From NCBI GenBank assembly GCA_018815325.1, contig JAHIYE010000026.1, positions 124,001 through 188,000 on the forward strand: a stretch of DNA of 64,000 bases, in the 5' to 3' direction. A program made the position numbers and the translations under genes. This document shows, one piece after another, positions 49,632 through 59,574 of this stretch (its first letter is position 1; the number at the start of each line of letters is the position of its first letter). Below the pieces are notes generated by a model. It saw only the letters and a program-made list of their open reading frames with translations. It was not told the DNA's origin and made no database searches. The stretch comes from Gammaproteobacteria bacterium (GTDB lineage Bacteria > Pseudomonadota > Gammaproteobacteria > Burkholderiales > Burkholderiaceae_C).

Positions 49632-51107
49632 CTACAGCAGCACGATGTCGTACTGCTCTTGCGCCATGGCAGCCTCGCTTTGCAAAGACACCGGTTTGCC
49701 GATGAATTCGCTCAGACCGGCCAGGTGCTGGCTCTCTTCGTCCAGAAACAACTCTATGACTTTGGGGGAAGCCACCACGCGAAATTCTCGCGGATGAAAC
49801 TGGCGTGCTTCACGCAAAATTTCACGGAATATGTCGTACACCACGCTGCGCGCAGTCTTGACGATACCCTTGCCAGTGCAGATCGGGCATGGTTCGCACA
49901 GCATGTGAGCCAAAGATTCTCTCGTGCGTTTACGGGTCATCTCGACCAAACCTAATTGGGAAAATCCACCGGCCATGGTTTTCACGCGATCCTTTGCCAA
50001 CTGCTTGCGGAACTCCGCCAGCACAGCCTCCTGATGGTCTTCGCGCACCATGTCGATGAAGTCGACAATGATGATGCCTCCCAGGTTTCGCAGGCGCAGC
50101 TGACGTGCAATGGCCTGGGCCGCCTCCAAATTGGTCTTGAAAATCGTGTCATCAAAGTTGCGGGCCCCTACAAAACCCCCAGTATTCACATCCACCGTGG
50201 TCAAGGCTTCCGTCTGATCCACCATGAGGTAGCCCCCCGACTTGAGATCCACACGACGCCCCAGCGCCCTGGCTATTTCCTCATCAATGCCATAAAGATC
50301 AAAAATCGGTCGCTCGCCCTTGTAGTGCTGCAGCTTTTCAGTCGTTGCCGGCATGAACGCCTGACCAAACGCCTTGAGCACTTCAAACTGTTCGCGTGAG
50401 TCGACCTTGATGGTTTGTGTCGCCTCACCCACCAGATCACGCAGTACACGTTGCAAGAGGTTCAGATCCTTGTGCAGCAGCGACAGGGGGGGCAGACGCA
50501 GAGATGCGTCCTTGATCCGTGACCAGGCTTTTCTCAGATAGGCAATGTCTTCTGACAACTCCATGTCACTCGCATCCTCGCCATTGGTTCTAAGAATGAA
50601 CCCGCCGCCTTGTGGTGCTGTAATCTGGAGCAGTCGCTTGCGAAGCTCATCGCGCTGATCGGGAGGGATCTTCTGGGATACCCCCACATGGTCGTCTTGC
50701 GGCAAAAACACCAGCATGCGCCCGGCGATGCTGATCTGGGTCGACAAACGAGCCCCCTTGGTCCCAATAGGATCCTTGATCACCTGCACCATTAATGACT
50801 GCCCCTCGAACACCTGCTTTTCGATCGGTATCTGGGGCTGGGTATTGCGCGCCATGGAGGGAGGTTCACCCTCTGGCTGGCGATGCCAGACATCAGCCAC
50901 ATGCAGAAAGGCAGCCCTCTCCAGTCCAATGTCGATAAAAGCGGACTGCATGCCAGGCAGCACACGTGCCACCTTTCCAAGGTAGACATTTCCCACCAGG
51001 CCATGCTCGAAAGCGCGCTCAACATGGAGTTCCTGCACCGCGCCATTTTCTACAATGGCTACGCGCGTCTCCTGCGGCGACCAATTGATCAGGATGTCTT
51101 CTTGCAT
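49632..51107 (-). CDS. rng: Ribonuclease G
   Basis: Endoribonuclease of the RNase E/G family, 491 aa, acting in 16S rRNA 5' maturation and mRNA decay. S1 domain (about 35-125) with GNVYLGKVARVLPGMQSAFIDIG, DNase I-like catalytic region with VDVNTGGFVG and IIIVDFIDM (the two metal Asp residues), and Zn-link CEPCPICTGKG. Lacks the long C-terminal scaffold of RNase E. Follows maf. Confidence 0.96.
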   Translation of the reverse strand: MQEDILINWSPQETRVAIVENGAVQELHVERAFEHGLVGNVYLGKVARVLPGMQSAFIDIGLERAAFLHVADVWHRQPEGEPPSMARNTQPQIPIEKQVFEGQSLMVQVIKDPIGTKGARLSTQISIAGRMLVFLPQDDHVGVSQKIPPDQRDELRKRLLQITAPQGGGFILRTNGEDASDMELSEDIAYLRKAWSRIKDASLRLPPLSLLHKDLNLLQRVLRDLVGEATQTIKVDSREQFEVLKAFGQAFMPATTEKLQHYKGERPIFDLYGIDEEIARALGRRVDLKSGGYLMVDQTEALTTVDVNTGGFVGARNFDDTIFKTNLEAAQAIARQLRLRNLGGIIIVDFIDMVREDHQEAVLAEFRKQLAKDRVKTMAGGFSQLGLVEMTRKRTRESLAHMLCEPCPICTGKGIVKTARSVVYDIFREILREARQFHPREFRVVASPKVIELFLDEESQHLAGLSEFIGKPVSLQSEAAMAQEQYDIVLL

Positions 51108-51132
51108 AGGTCAGGAACAGGCATCAGGTAAC

Positions 51133-51735
51133 TTAAATTTTAAAACCAAACGACTGCAACAATTGCGCCGTCTCATACACGGGAAGTCCCATGATGCCAG
51201 AGTATGAGCCGCTGATATGTGCGATGAAGGCAGCTGCCCTGCCCTGTACTGCATACGCACCGGCCTTGCCCATGGGCTCATCTGACGCTACATAACGGGC
51301 GATCTGACGCTGGCTCAAGTCCGCAAAGGTCACATTTGACACGCTCAGGGCAGACAGCCGTTTGCGTGAGGTCCCGATAGCAACAGCTGTCAGTACCCGA
51401 TGGCTTTTACCCGCCAGCGCTGCCAGCATGCGCGCTGCGTCGTTCGCATCCTGCGGTTTGGCGAACATCTGGCGCCCCAGAGCTACGGTGGTATCGGAAC
51501 ACAAGATCGTGGCAGCAGGCAAACCCCTGCGCCGGCAGCGCTGCAAGGCTGCGTCCAGCTTGAGTTGTGTGACGCGCTGCACATAGGCGGTGGGCGCTTC
51601 TCGCAGCAAGGGCAGCTCAAGCGCTTCCACATCCTCATCCGCATCAGGCAAGAGCAATTCGTGCTTCACGCCAAGCTGCGCCAGTAACTGGCGCCGACGC
51701 GGGCTCTGAGAAGCCAGATAGATGAAGTCAGTCAT
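51133..51735 (-). CDS. maf: Maf family nucleoside triphosphate pyrophosphatase
   Basis: House-cleaning nucleotide pyrophosphatase, 200 aa. LASQSPRRRQLLAQLG at the N-terminus, SDTTVALG with the catalytic Asp, and KAGAYAVQGRAAAFI, QGRAA being the family signature. A QGRAA motif fits the dTTP/UTP pyrophosphatase (YhdE) type. Lies between rlmH and rng. Confidence 0.93.
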   Translation of the reverse strand: MTDFIYLASQSPRRRQLLAQLGVKHELLLPDADEDVEALELPLLREAPTAYVQRVTQLKLDAALQRCRRRGLPAATILCSDTTVALGRQMFAKPQDANDAARMLAALAGKSHRVLTAVAIGTSRKRLSALSVSNVTFADLSQRQIARYVASDEPMGKAGAYAVQGRAAAFIAHISGSYSGIMGLPVYETAQLLQSFGFKI

Positions 51736-51810
51736 AAGTTCACACTGTGCTTGTGTCCATTACGAAACACGACCACGATGCAGCCGGAACAAACAGCCGG
51801 CACACATCCA

Positions 51811-52278
51811 TTATTCACGGTGATAAGGGTGGTTGGCATTGATGGACCAGGCTCGGTACAGCTGCTCGATCAACAACACCCGGGCAAACGCATGCGGCAG
51901 GGTCAGGTCCGACAGACGGATGCGTTCATGGGCAGCCTGCCGGAAGGCTGGATCGAGTCCGTCGGGGCCACCGATCACCAGAGCGACATCGTCGCTTTCT
52001 AGCTGCCAATGTTTGAGCCTGTCTGCCAAGGCCTGCGTTCTGAGTGAAGTTCCCCGCTCGTCCAATGCCACCACGCGTGCACCTTTGGGGATGGCGGCCT
52101 CGATGCGGCTTCGCTCCGCAGCGTAAATGGTATCCAGCGTTTTGGAGCCACGGGGTTCGGTCTTGACAGCCTTCAACTCCACCTTGAGTTCCGGGGGGAA
52201 GCGCTTGGCGTAGTCAGCCCAAGCCGTCTGAGCCCAATCCGGGATACGCTGACCGACAGCGACTATCAGGAGCCTCAT
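51811..52278 (-). CDS. rlmH: 23S rRNA (pseudouridine-1915-N3)-methyltransferase RlmH
   Basis: SPOUT-family methyltransferase, 155 aa, modifying helix 69 of 23S r[22 protein letters not shown], the SAM knot [13 protein letters not shown], and the C-terminal [21 protein letters not shown] are all in place. Nine bases after rsfS, the usual pairing. Confidence 0.97.
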   Translation of the reverse strand: MRLLIVAVGQRIPDWAQTAWADYAKRFPPELKVELKAVKTEPRGSKTLDTIYAAERSRIEAAIPKGARVVALDERGTSLRTQALADRLKHWQLESDDVALVIGGPDGLDPAFRQAAHERIRLSDLTLPHAFARVLLIEQLYRAWSINANHPYHRE

Positions 52279-52287
52279 TCAGGCTGC

Positions 52288-52968
52288 TCAGGCTTTTCGT
52301 GTGCTTGCCTTCTTAGCCGGAGCTTTAGTGCTTTTCTTGGCCGGCGGCTTGGTCGCCATGACCTTGACTGTCTTCACGGGGCTTTTGGCTGGCGCCTTCC
52401 CGGAGGCCGTCTTTTTAGCCGGCACTTTTTTGCTGGCAGGTGTTTTCGTTGCCGCTGTTTTCTTTAACTGGGCTTTTGAGGGGAAAGCGTCGGCCACACC
52501 TTTTTTGGCAGCATTCGAACGCTTGAGGCTACCCGAAGACTTGGCCTCTTCTTTGGCGCTTGCGGCTGGCTTGGTTGCAGATTTCGCTGCCGGCTTGTCC
52601 GCACCGAGCTTCAGGCGCACAGGTTTTTCACCCCACAACTCTTCCAGATGGTAATACTGGCGAATACTGGGCTGCATGATGTGCACGACCGCCTGGCCGC
52701 AATCCACGATGATCCATTCACCGTTTTCCTCGCCTTCGATGCGGGGTTTCGCAAAGCCCGCATCGCGTACGGCATCGCGCACACTGGCTGCCAGCGCCTT
52801 GGTCTGACGGTTCGAAGTGCCCGACGCGACGACCACCCGCTCAAACAAGGCCGTCAGGTGCTCGGTGTTAAACACCTGGATATCCTGCGCCTTCACGTCC
52901 TCCAGACCATCGACAATGGCTCGCTGGAGTTTCTGGGTATCTTTAGTGGCTGTGGTGTCTGTATTCAT
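52288..52968 (-). CDS. rsfS: Ribosomal silencing factor RsfS with Lys/Ala/Pro-rich tail
   Basis: 226 aa, about twice the usual 105-120. Residues 12-120 form the RsfS domain (IVDGLEDVKAQDIQVFNT, GEENGEWIIVDCGQAVVHIM, YYHLEELWGEKP), which binds L14 and blocks subunit joining in starvation. The remaining ~100 residues are low complexity with repeated PAKK/APAK units like histone H1 tails, probably disordered and nucleic acid-binding. The ATG at 52968 overlaps the nadD stop (TGATG). Confidence 0.94.
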   Translation of the reverse strand: MNTDTTATKDTQKLQRAIVDGLEDVKAQDIQVFNTEHLTALFERVVVASGTSNRQTKALAASVRDAVRDAGFAKPRIEGEENGEWIIVDCGQAVVHIMQPSIRQYYHLEELWGEKPVRLKLGADKPAAKSATKPAASAKEEAKSSGSLKRSNAAKKGVADAFPSKAQLKKTAATKTPASKKVPAKKTASGKAPAKSPVKTVKVMATKPPAKKSTKAPAKKASTRKA

Positions 52969-53582
52969 CAAGCGGTCTGGTAAAGGTGATGGTGAGCAAT
53001 ATAACGCGCAACGGGCTCCGCAACCAGTGTGCCGACGTCCTGTCGGGCAGCCAGTCGGCTGCGGATATCTGTTGCGCTGATGGGCATGAAAGGCATTTGC
53101 AACAGCAGATAACGCGACTCGAGCCCGGCAGGGGGGCTAAATTGCGGCATTCCCCTTGTCAATTCTTGGCGTTCAGCTACACAAATTATAGCAAGTCGGG
53201 GGATTTCCCGCCATTCATGCCAATTGGGAAGTGCATTGGCCTGATCAGCACCAATCACCAAAAATAGTTCGGCATGGGGCTGTTCTGCCTTGATTTCACG
53301 CAATGTATCCAGCGTATAGCTGGGGCCGGCACGCAAAGTCTCACGAGGGTCCACGACCGCCCCCGGCACATCAGAGAACGCGAGCTCCGCCATGGCCAGT
53401 CGATACGGTGCGGGGGTGAGTTGCCGCGTCTTGTGCCAGGCCTGGCCGGTCGGGATGACCCTGACTTCATCAAGCTGCAATTGCTCGACGGCAGCCTCCA
53501 GCAAGGCCCGATGGGCAGCATGCGGCGGATCGAACGCGCCGCCAAAAATGCCCAGCCGTTTGGAGCCGGCGGTCAAACCCAC
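52968..53582 (-). CDS. nadD: Nicotinate-nucleotide adenylyltransferase
   Basis: Forms deamido-NAD from nicotinate mononucleotide and ATP, 204 aa. [18 protein letters not shown] with the HxxH nucleotidyltransferase motif, [19 protein letters not shown], and C-terminal [11 protein letters not shown]. The start is a GTG (53582) inside the last codons of hemF, or a TTG two codons later. A short repeat copy lies near residues 130-136. Confidence 0.95.
   Translation of the reverse strand: MGLTAGSKRLGIFGGAFDPPHAAHRALLEAAVEQLQLDEVRVIPTGQAWHKTRQLTPAPYRLAMAELAFSDVPGAVVDPRETLRAGPSYTLDTLREIKAEQPHAELFLVIGADQANALPNWHEWREIPRLAIICVAERQELTRGMPQFSPPAGLESRYLLLQMPFMPISATDIRSRLAARQDVGTLVAEPVARYIAHHHLYQTA
53175..53195 (-). 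repeat. Dispersed repeat copy D (inside nadD)
   Basis: Minus-strand GCTATAATTTGTGTAGCT, 18 bases, 13 of which match the left end of copy B at the same positions. It is read in frame and is AT-rich against its surroundings. Confidence 0.4.
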
Positions 53583-54505
53583 TCCCGGCGGATCAGGAAT
53601 TTGCTGTAGAGCTCGCTCTCGGGCGAACCCGCTTCAGGTACCTGCTGATAGGCCCAACTCGCCAAGGGCGGCATTGAAAGCAGAATCGACTCCGTGCGTC
53701 CGCCGGACTGCAGGCCGAAATGGGTACCCCGATCCCAGACCAGGTTGAACTCGACATAGCGGCCGCGTCGATACAACTGAAAGTTGCGCTCGCGCTCGCC
53801 ATATTCCATGGCCTTGCGGCGCTGAACGATGGGGACATAGGCATCCAGAAAGGCGTCGCCAACCGAGCGCATCATGGCAAAGCTACCATCGAATCCAAGC
53901 TCAGAGAAATCATCGAAAAAGATGCCCCCAATCCCGCGTTGCTCATTGCGGTGCTTGAGAAAGAAGTATTCGTCACACCAGGTCTTGAAACGCGGGTATT
54001 TGTCGCTACCCGAAGGCTCCAGTGCAGCCTTGCAGGTCGTGTGGAAGTACTCGGCATCCTGTTCGAAGCCGTAGTACGGCGTCAAATCCATGCCCCCACC
54101 GAACCAGCAAACTTCCCGGCCATCCGTCCCCTTGGCCGCGAGCATACGCACGTTCATGTGCACCGTCGGCACATAGGGGTTGCGAGGATGAAAAACCAGC
54201 GAGACACCCATGGCCTCGAAAGGCCCGCCAGCCAGTTCGGGACGATGCTGTGTTGCAGAGGGCGGCAGTTTCGGGCCACGAACATGGGAGTAGCCACAGC
54301 CTGCACGCTCAAATACGCTGCCACCTTCAAGAATCTGGGTGATTCCGTTGCCCTGCAATTGTTCGCCGGCTTCTTTCTGCCAGGCATCACGCAAGAAATC
54401 TTTGCCGTCGATGGCTGTTATAGCCGTTGTAATGCGTACCTGAAGTTCTTGCAGGTAATGGCTCACAGCCTCGGTATTCGAAAATTCCATAGTCGCTTGC
54501 TTCAT
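53573..54505 (-). CDS. hemF: Oxygen-dependent coproporphyrinogen III oxidase
   Basis: Heme synthesis enzyme converting coproporphyrinogen III to protoporphyrinogen IX with O2, 310 aa. Typical blocks: [39 protein letters not shown], and [20 protein letters not shown]. Overlaps the acyltransferase gene by ATGA upstream and nadD downstream. Implies aerobic growth ability. Confidence 0.97.
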   Translation of the reverse strand: MKQATMEFSNTEAVSHYLQELQVRITTAITAIDGKDFLRDAWQKEAGEQLQGNGITQILEGGSVFERAGCGYSHVRGPKLPPSATQHRPELAGGPFEAMGVSLVFHPRNPYVPTVHMNVRMLAAKGTDGREVCWFGGGMDLTPYYGFEQDAEYFHTTCKAALEPSGSDKYPRFKTWCDEYFFLKHRNEQRGIGGIFFDDFSELGFDGSFAMMRSVGDAFLDAYVPIVQRRKAMEYGERERNFQLYRRGRYVEFNLVWDRGTHFGLQSGGRTESILLSMPPLASWAYQQVPEAGSPESELYSKFLIRREWV

Positions 54506-55170
54506 TTCAAAATGGTTTCAGCCCTGGACACCGAGGAATCCAGTAACTTGATGGGGGCCGCATTTCCAGGACGGCAACCTTGCACACTCCGATAAACGGC
54601 GGTTATTCGGACAAAGTCAGCAGCCGGATCACCCGTCAGCAGGATGAAGTCCTGCACCACGACTTCTCGGCGGCTGTAATCCAGTCGCACCAGGCCTAGC
54701 GGCACCTGCGCCTTGAAGGCTGTTTGGTAAAAGCCGCTGCGCCAGCCTGGAGTCGCCTTGCGTGTGCCCTCAGGCGCCAGCGCCAGCCAGAAATACTCAC
54801 CTCGTTCGCTTGCATGGGCAAACTGCTCCACGGCCTGCCCCACCACCCCTTGAGGCGAGGCCCGTTCCACGGGCACCCCGCCCAGCCAGCGCAACCAAGA
54901 ACCCAGCAACGGAATTTGAAACAGCGTGTGTTTACCCCAGAATCGCACGGGAATGCCAATTGACCACTTGACAAGCACCAGCACCACGAAATCCCAGTTG
55001 CTGGTGTGTGGATACACCACCAATACACCTTGCAGCGTCGGCAAGCCATCGAATTGAACTCGCCAGCCGATACGCGCCAGCAACCAGCGCGCCAGCGCAC
55101 TGCCTGACAGCTGCACCGCAAATGGCTTATGAAAATCGCTCGTTGTCATCAACAGCGGCTGGGTAGTCAC
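54502..55170 (-). CDS. 1-acyl-sn-glycerol-3-phosphate acyltransferase-like (PlsC family)
   Basis: 222 aa membrane-associated acyltransferase. Catalytic HX4D motif HTSNWD near residue 55 and acceptor-binding APEGTRK near 132. Shorter than classic PlsC, and similar to the small acyltransferases next to purD in related genomes. The substrate could be lysophosphatidate or another lysolipid. The start is GTG at 55170 right after the purD stop, or ATG at 55149. Confidence 0.82.
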   Translation of the reverse strand: MTTQPLLMTTSDFHKPFAVQLSGSALARWLLARIGWRVQFDGLPTLQGVLVVYPHTSNWDFVVLVLVKWSIGIPVRFWGKHTLFQIPLLGSWLRWLGGVPVERASPQGVVGQAVEQFAHASERGEYFWLALAPEGTRKATPGWRSGFYQTAFKAQVPLGLVRLDYSRREVVVQDFILLTGDPAADFVRITAVYRSVQGCRPGNAAPIKLLDSSVSRAETILK

Positions 55171-56463
55171 TTAGCTCTTGATAGCTCGGTAGCCGATATC
55201 GCTGCGCAACTGCATGCCATCGAAATGAATACCACGACCGAACTCATAAGCACGCTGCTGAGCCTGTTTCACGCCATCGGCCAACGCTGTCACACACAGC
55301 ACACGCCCGCCTGAGGTAAGCACCTGGCCATCCTTGAACACCGTGCCTGCATGGAACACCACGGCATCGTCGGCATCCTTGGGCAAACCGGAAATAACAT
55401 CGCCCCGGCGTGGATGGAGTGGATAACCATAGGCCGCAACCACATAGCCCAGGGCCGTACGCCGATCCCATTGCAACTCCACCTGATCCAGGCGTCCGTG
55501 TAGCCCTGGCTCGGTGGCGGCCCACAGGACATCCACCAGGTCCGATTTCAGACGCATCAGGATCGGTTGCGTTTCCGGATCTCCCATGCGGCAGTTGAAC
55601 TCGAGTGTCCTGGGTACGCCGTGCGCATCAATCATCAGGCCCGCATAAAGGAAGCCGGTGTAGGGTATGCCATCCTTCTCCATACCTTTGATGGTCGGCA
55701 TGATGATTTCCCGCATCGCACGCGCATGCACCTCAGGCGTGACCACTGGTGCCGGTGAATAGGCGCCCATGCCACCGGTGTTGGGGCCCTGGTCACCATC
55801 GAGCAGACGCTTGTGATCCTGGCTGGTGGCCAGCGCCACTACATTTTTGCCGTCACACAGGACAATGAAACTGGCCTCTTCACCCGTGAGGAACTCTTCA
55901 ATGACCACCCGGGCGCCACCTTCGTTGTGACTCACGCCCAAGGTGTTGTCCACCAGCATGAAATCGATCGCCTCATGCGCTTCGGCCAGTGTCATGGCCA
56001 CGACCACGCCCTTGCCTGCGGCCAGGCCATCGGCCTTGACCACAATGGGCGCGCCCATCTTGTCCACATAGGCGCGGGCTGCGGCCGGGTCAGAAAACGT
56101 GTCGTAAGCTGCGGTTGGAATGCCATGGCGCTTCATGAATGCCTTGGAAAATGCCTTTGAGCTCTCCAGCTGGGCCGCCGCCTTGGTCGGACCGAACACC
56201 CGCAGGCCATGGGCTCTGAACTCGTCCACTACGCCAGCCGCCAGAGGTGCCTCAGGGCCGACCACGGTGAGCCCGATCTTGTTCTCCAATGCCCAGGCAC
56301 GCAACTCCTTCACATCGGTGAGGGGTACGTTCTGCAGATGCTCGTCAAGCGCAGTTCCGCCATTACCGGGTGCCACATAAACCAACTGCACCCGGGGCGA
56401 CTGCGCCAGTTTCCAGGCCATCGCATGTTCGCGGCCACCGCCGCCAATGACAAGAATTTTCAT
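55171..56463 (-). CDS. purD: Phosphoribosylamine-glycine ligase
   Basis: Second step of purine synthesis, ATP-grasp enzyme, 430 aa. N-terminal [22 protein letters not shown]-grasp [17 protein letters not shown] and [10 protein letters not shown], and metal-binding [13 protein letters not shown]. Overlaps yebC by four bases. Far from purL in this window, so purine genes are dispersed. Confidence 0.97.
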   Translation of the reverse strand: MKILVIGGGGREHAMAWKLAQSPRVQLVYVAPGNGGTALDEHLQNVPLTDVKELRAWALENKIGLTVVGPEAPLAAGVVDEFRAHGLRVFGPTKAAAQLESSKAFSKAFMKRHGIPTAAYDTFSDPAAARAYVDKMGAPIVVKADGLAAGKGVVVAMTLAEAHEAIDFMLVDNTLGVSHNEGGARVVIEEFLTGEEASFIVLCDGKNVVALATSQDHKRLLDGDQGPNTGGMGAYSPAPVVTPEVHARAMREIIMPTIKGMEKDGIPYTGFLYAGLMIDAHGVPRTLEFNCRMGDPETQPILMRLKSDLVDVLWAATEPGLHGRLDQVELQWDRRTALGYVVAAYGYPLHPRRGDVISGLPKDADDAVVFHAGTVFKDGQVLTSGGRVLCVTALADGVKQAQQRAYEFGRGIHFDGMQLRSDIGYRAIKS

Positions 56464-57179
56464 AGTGCAGCGTTGTGATAGACCGCTTGCACATCGTCAA
56501 GGTCTTCCAGTACGTCCAGTATTTTTTGCATTTTCACCGCATCCTCGCCTTCCAGCTCAATCGTGTTTTCAGGCCGCATCGTGACCTCGGCTACTTCAGG
56601 CTTCAGGCTTGCGGCCTCCAGCGCGTTCTTGACCGCCTCGAAATCGCCCGGGGCGGTGATGACCTCGATAGCGCCATCGTCGCCGGTGATCACGTCTTCG
56701 GCGCCCGCCTCCAGCGCCACCTCCATGACCTTTTCCTCATCCGTGCCTGGCGCAAAAATCAGTTGGCCGCAATGCTTGAACTGGAAAGCCACCGAGCCTT
56801 CGGTTCCCATGTTGCCGCCCTGCTTGCTGAAGGCATGCCGCACCTCGGCCACGGTGCGCACGCGGTTGTCTGTCATCGTGTCGACAATGATGGCGGCACC
56901 GCCGATACCATAGCCTTCATAGCGGATTTCCTCGTAGCTCACGCCCTCCTGATTGCCAGTCGCCTTGTCGATGTTGTACTTGACACGGTCAGCCGGCATA
57001 TTGGCCGCCTTGGCCTTCTCCACCGCGAGCCGCAGTCGCGGGTTAGCGCTAAGGTCGCCGCCGCCCGCACGCGCCGCCACGGTAATCTCACGGACGATGC
57101 GGGTCCATATCTTGCCCCGTTTCTCATCCTGCCGGCCTTTTCGGTGTTGAATATTGGCCCATTTACTGTGTCCAGCCAC
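56460..57179 (-). CDS. yebC: YebC/PmpR family regulator (TACO1-like)
   Basis: 239 aa, DUF28 family, annotated as a transcription regulator and more recently linked to translation of proline-rich stretches. Opens [22 protein letters not shown], the strong family signature. GTG start with AAGGA eight bases upstream. First gene of the minus-strand housekeeping run yebC-purD-plsC-hemF-nadD-rsfS-rlmH-maf-rng. Confidence 0.95.
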   Translation of the reverse strand: MAGHSKWANIQHRKGRQDEKRGKIWTRIVREITVAARAGGGDLSANPRLRLAVEKAKAANMPADRVKYNIDKATGNQEGVSYEEIRYEGYGIGGAAIIVDTMTDNRVRTVAEVRHAFSKQGGNMGTEGSVAFQFKHCGQLIFAPGTDEEKVMEVALEAGAEDVITGDDGAIEVITAPGDFEAVKNALEAASLKPEVAEVTMRPENTIELEGEDAVKMQKILDVLEDLDDVQAVYHNAAL

Positions 57180-57238
57180 GGGAAATCCTTAAAAATTCGT
57201 TACGCTACTGGGTGAATTGTACTTTTTGAGGTTTCCCC

Positions 57239-58762
57239 ATGACCAATACGATCCTGATCGCCGAGCGACATGACGCCGGCGGCAGCATCCAGAGCTTTCT
57301 GCTGGCAGACAAAGCCAACCGCCATGGACTGATCACAGGCGCAACCGGTACCGGCAAGACCATTACCTTGCAATCCATGGCCGAGGGTTTCTCCCGCTTG
57401 GGGGTTCCCGTTTTCATGGCCGACATCAAGGGTGACCTGACTGGCATCTCACAACCCGGCAAGCTGGGGGAGAAAATTTCCAGCATCCTCAAGGAGCGCG
57501 GCTTGGCGCTACCGGTGCCGGACACCTTCCCCACGACCCTGTGGGATGTTTTTGGTGAGCAGGGGCATCCGGTCCGCGCCACCATCAGCGACCTTGGCCC
57601 TTTGCTGCTGGGTCGCATGCTCAACCTCAACGACACCCAGGAAGGCGTGCTGCAACTGGTGTTCAAGATTGCGGATGATGAAGGCCTGCTCTTGCTGGAC
57701 ATGAAGGACCTGCGTGCCATGTGCCAGTTCGTCGGCGACAACGCGTCACAGTACACCACCAAGTACGGCAATATCAGCGCAGCCAGCATTGGAGCCATCC
57801 AGCGCGGGCTCATGCAAATAGAGGGCCAGGGCGGTGCCAAATTCTTTGGTGAGCCCATGCTCAACATTGCCGACTTCATGCAGACCGATAGCGCCGGCCG
57901 CGGCATGGTCAATGTGCTGGCCGCGGACAAGCTCATGAACTCGCCCCGCCTGTACGCCACCTTCCTGTTGTGGCTATTGAGCGAACTGTTCGAACACCTG
58001 CCCGAGGTTGGCGACCTGGACAAGCCCAAACTCGTGTTCTTCTTCGACGAAGCCCATCTGCTCTTCAATGACGCACCCAAGGCACTGCTGGAACGCATCG
58101 AGCTCGTGGTGCGACTGGTGCGCAGCAAGGGGGTGGGGGTGTATTTTGTGACGCAGAACCCGCTGGATATCCCCGACTCCGTGCTGGCGCAGTTGGGTAA
58201 CCGGGTCCAGCATGCCCTGCGGGCCTTTACACCACGCGACCAGAAGGCCGTGAAATCCGCCGCCCAGACCATGCGGCAAAATCCGAAGATCGACCTTGAA
58301 ACGACCATCACCGAACTCGCCGTAGGCGAGGCCCTGGTGAGCTTTCTCGACGACAAGGGACGACCCAGCGTGACTGAGCGTGTCTATGTGCTGCCTCCCG
58401 CCAGTCAGATCGGCCCCATCACGCCTGAGCAGCGCAAGACTTTGCTGGCCAGTTCGCTGCTGGCAGGCGTCTACGAAAAAACCGTGGACCGAGAATCGGC
58501 TTTCGAACTGCTGACCGGCCGGACCGAACAGCGCATGGCCGAAACGGCTTCGACCAAAAATGCGGCAGACGCCAAACAGGAAGAAGGCGACCGGGGACTG
58601 CTGGGCTCGCTGGGCGATCTGCTGGGCGGTGGTGCACGTCGCAGCCGCGCCAGCGCGGGTGAGCAACTCATCAAGAGTGCCGCCAGCTCGATCGGCCGTG
58701 AGGTCGGCCGACAGATCATCCGTGGCGTGCTTGGCGGTATCTTTGGCGGCAAGAAACGCTGA
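57239..58762 (+). CDS. HerA/VirB4-like ATPase YjgR (DUF853)
   Basis: 507 aa P-loop ATPase of the HerA-FtsK group. Walker [14 protein letters not shown] (about 33-45), then [14 protein letters not shown], Walker [14 protein letters not shown] (about 261-273), a TQNP sensor and arginine-finger region. C-terminal glycine-rich low-complexity tail (about 460-507). The in vivo role of YjgR is not known. Divergent from yebC across 59 bases. Confidence 0.9.
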   Translation: MTNTILIAERHDAGGSIQSFLLADKANRHGLITGATGTGKTITLQSMAEGFSRLGVPVFMADIKGDLTGISQPGKLGEKISSILKERGLALPVPDTFPTTLWDVFGEQGHPVRATISDLGPLLLGRMLNLNDTQEGVLQLVFKIADDEGLLLLDMKDLRAMCQFVGDNASQYTTKYGNISAASIGAIQRGLMQIEGQGGAKFFGEPMLNIADFMQTDSAGRGMVNVLAADKLMNSPRLYATFLLWLLSELFEHLPEVGDLDKPKLVFFFDEAHLLFNDAPKALLERIELVVRLVRSKGVGVYFVTQNPLDIPDSVLAQLGNRVQHALRAFTPRDQKAVKSAAQTMRQNPKIDLETTITELAVGEALVSFLDDKGRPSVTERVYVLPPASQIGPITPEQRKTLLASSLLAGVYEKTVDRESAFELLTGRTEQRMAETASTKNAADAKQEEGDRGLLGSLGDLLGGGARRSRASAGEQLIKSAASSIGREVGRQIIRGVLGGIFGGKKR

Positions 58763-58834
58763 CGCCGCATTTTGCCACCCTGCCACATTCACGCTACAAA
58801 CATCCACCCTACTTTTGATTCAGGAGTTTTCACC

Positions 58835-59488
58835 ATGAGCCAGCCGCCAGCCCCCAGCAACCTGCATGTCCATCTGGTAGACCATCCCCTGGTGCAGCAC
58901 AAGCTCACCCTGATGCGCAAGAAAGAGGCCAGCACCAACAGCTTCCGGCGCCTGCTCAACGAGATCAGCATGCTCATGGCCTATGAGGTCACGCGCGACA
59001 TGCCGATGCAGGATATTGAAGTCCAGACGCCGCTGGAAACCATGACAGCCCGCGTCATCGATGGCAAAAAACTGGTTTTCGTCTCCATCCTGCGGGCCGG
59101 TACCGGCATTCTCGATGGCATGTTGACCGTGGTACCCGGCGCGCGCGTGGGCCATGTTGGCCTGTACCGAGACCCCCAAACACTGCAGGCCGTGGAGTAC
59201 TACTTCAAGATGCCCAAGGACATGCACGAGCGTGATGTGGTGGTGGTAGACCCCATGCTGGCCACCGGCAACTCCGCGGCAGCCGCGGTCGACAGGATCA
59301 AGGCCCTGAAACCCAAATCCATCAAGTTTGTCTGCCTGCTGACCTGCCCCGAAGGGATTGCCACCATGCACAAGGCGCACCCAGATGTGCCCATCTACAC
59401 GGCCGCGGTGGACCGCCAGCTCAACGAACACGGCTACATACTGCCGGGCCTGGGGGACGCTGGTGACAGGATTTTCGGAACTCAGTAA
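58835..59488 (+). CDS. upp: Uracil phosphoribosyltransferase
   Basis: Pyrimidine salvage, converts uracil and PRPP to UMP, 217 aa. PRPP loop [18 protein letters not shown] and the uracil-binding C-terminus [22 protein letters not shown] lies nine bases before ATG 58835; upstream in-frame codons are unsupported. Convergent with relA. Confidence 0.97.
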   Translation: MSQPPAPSNLHVHLVDHPLVQHKLTLMRKKEASTNSFRRLLNEISMLMAYEVTRDMPMQDIEVQTPLETMTARVIDGKKLVFVSILRAGTGILDGMLTVVPGARVGHVGLYRDPQTLQAVEYYFKMPKDMHERDVVVVDPMLATGNSAAAAVDRIKALKPKSIKFVCLLTCPEGIATMHKAHPDVPIYTAAVDRQLNEHGYILPGLGDAGDRIFGTQ

Positions 59489-59506
59489 CTTGGCGTGGTC
59501 TCCTGA

Positions 59507-59540
59507 CTGCGTCGCATTTTGATACCGAAACCCGACGCAG
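59507..59540. terminator. Hairpin between upp and relA
   Basis: CTGCGTCG (59507-59514) and CGACGCAG (59533-59540), 8 bp with an 18-base loop and no long T run. Lies between convergent genes, so a shared 3' end is plausible. Confidence 0.4.
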
Positions 59541-59574
59541 CCATGACCCGGCTGTGGCCTGGCGCCAGACAGGC

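Noticed and set aside
55171-55195. GCTCTTGATAGCT near the purD stop as a sixth repeat copy
   Set aside because: Spacing differs from the 18-base register and the bases are explained by the purD C-terminus.
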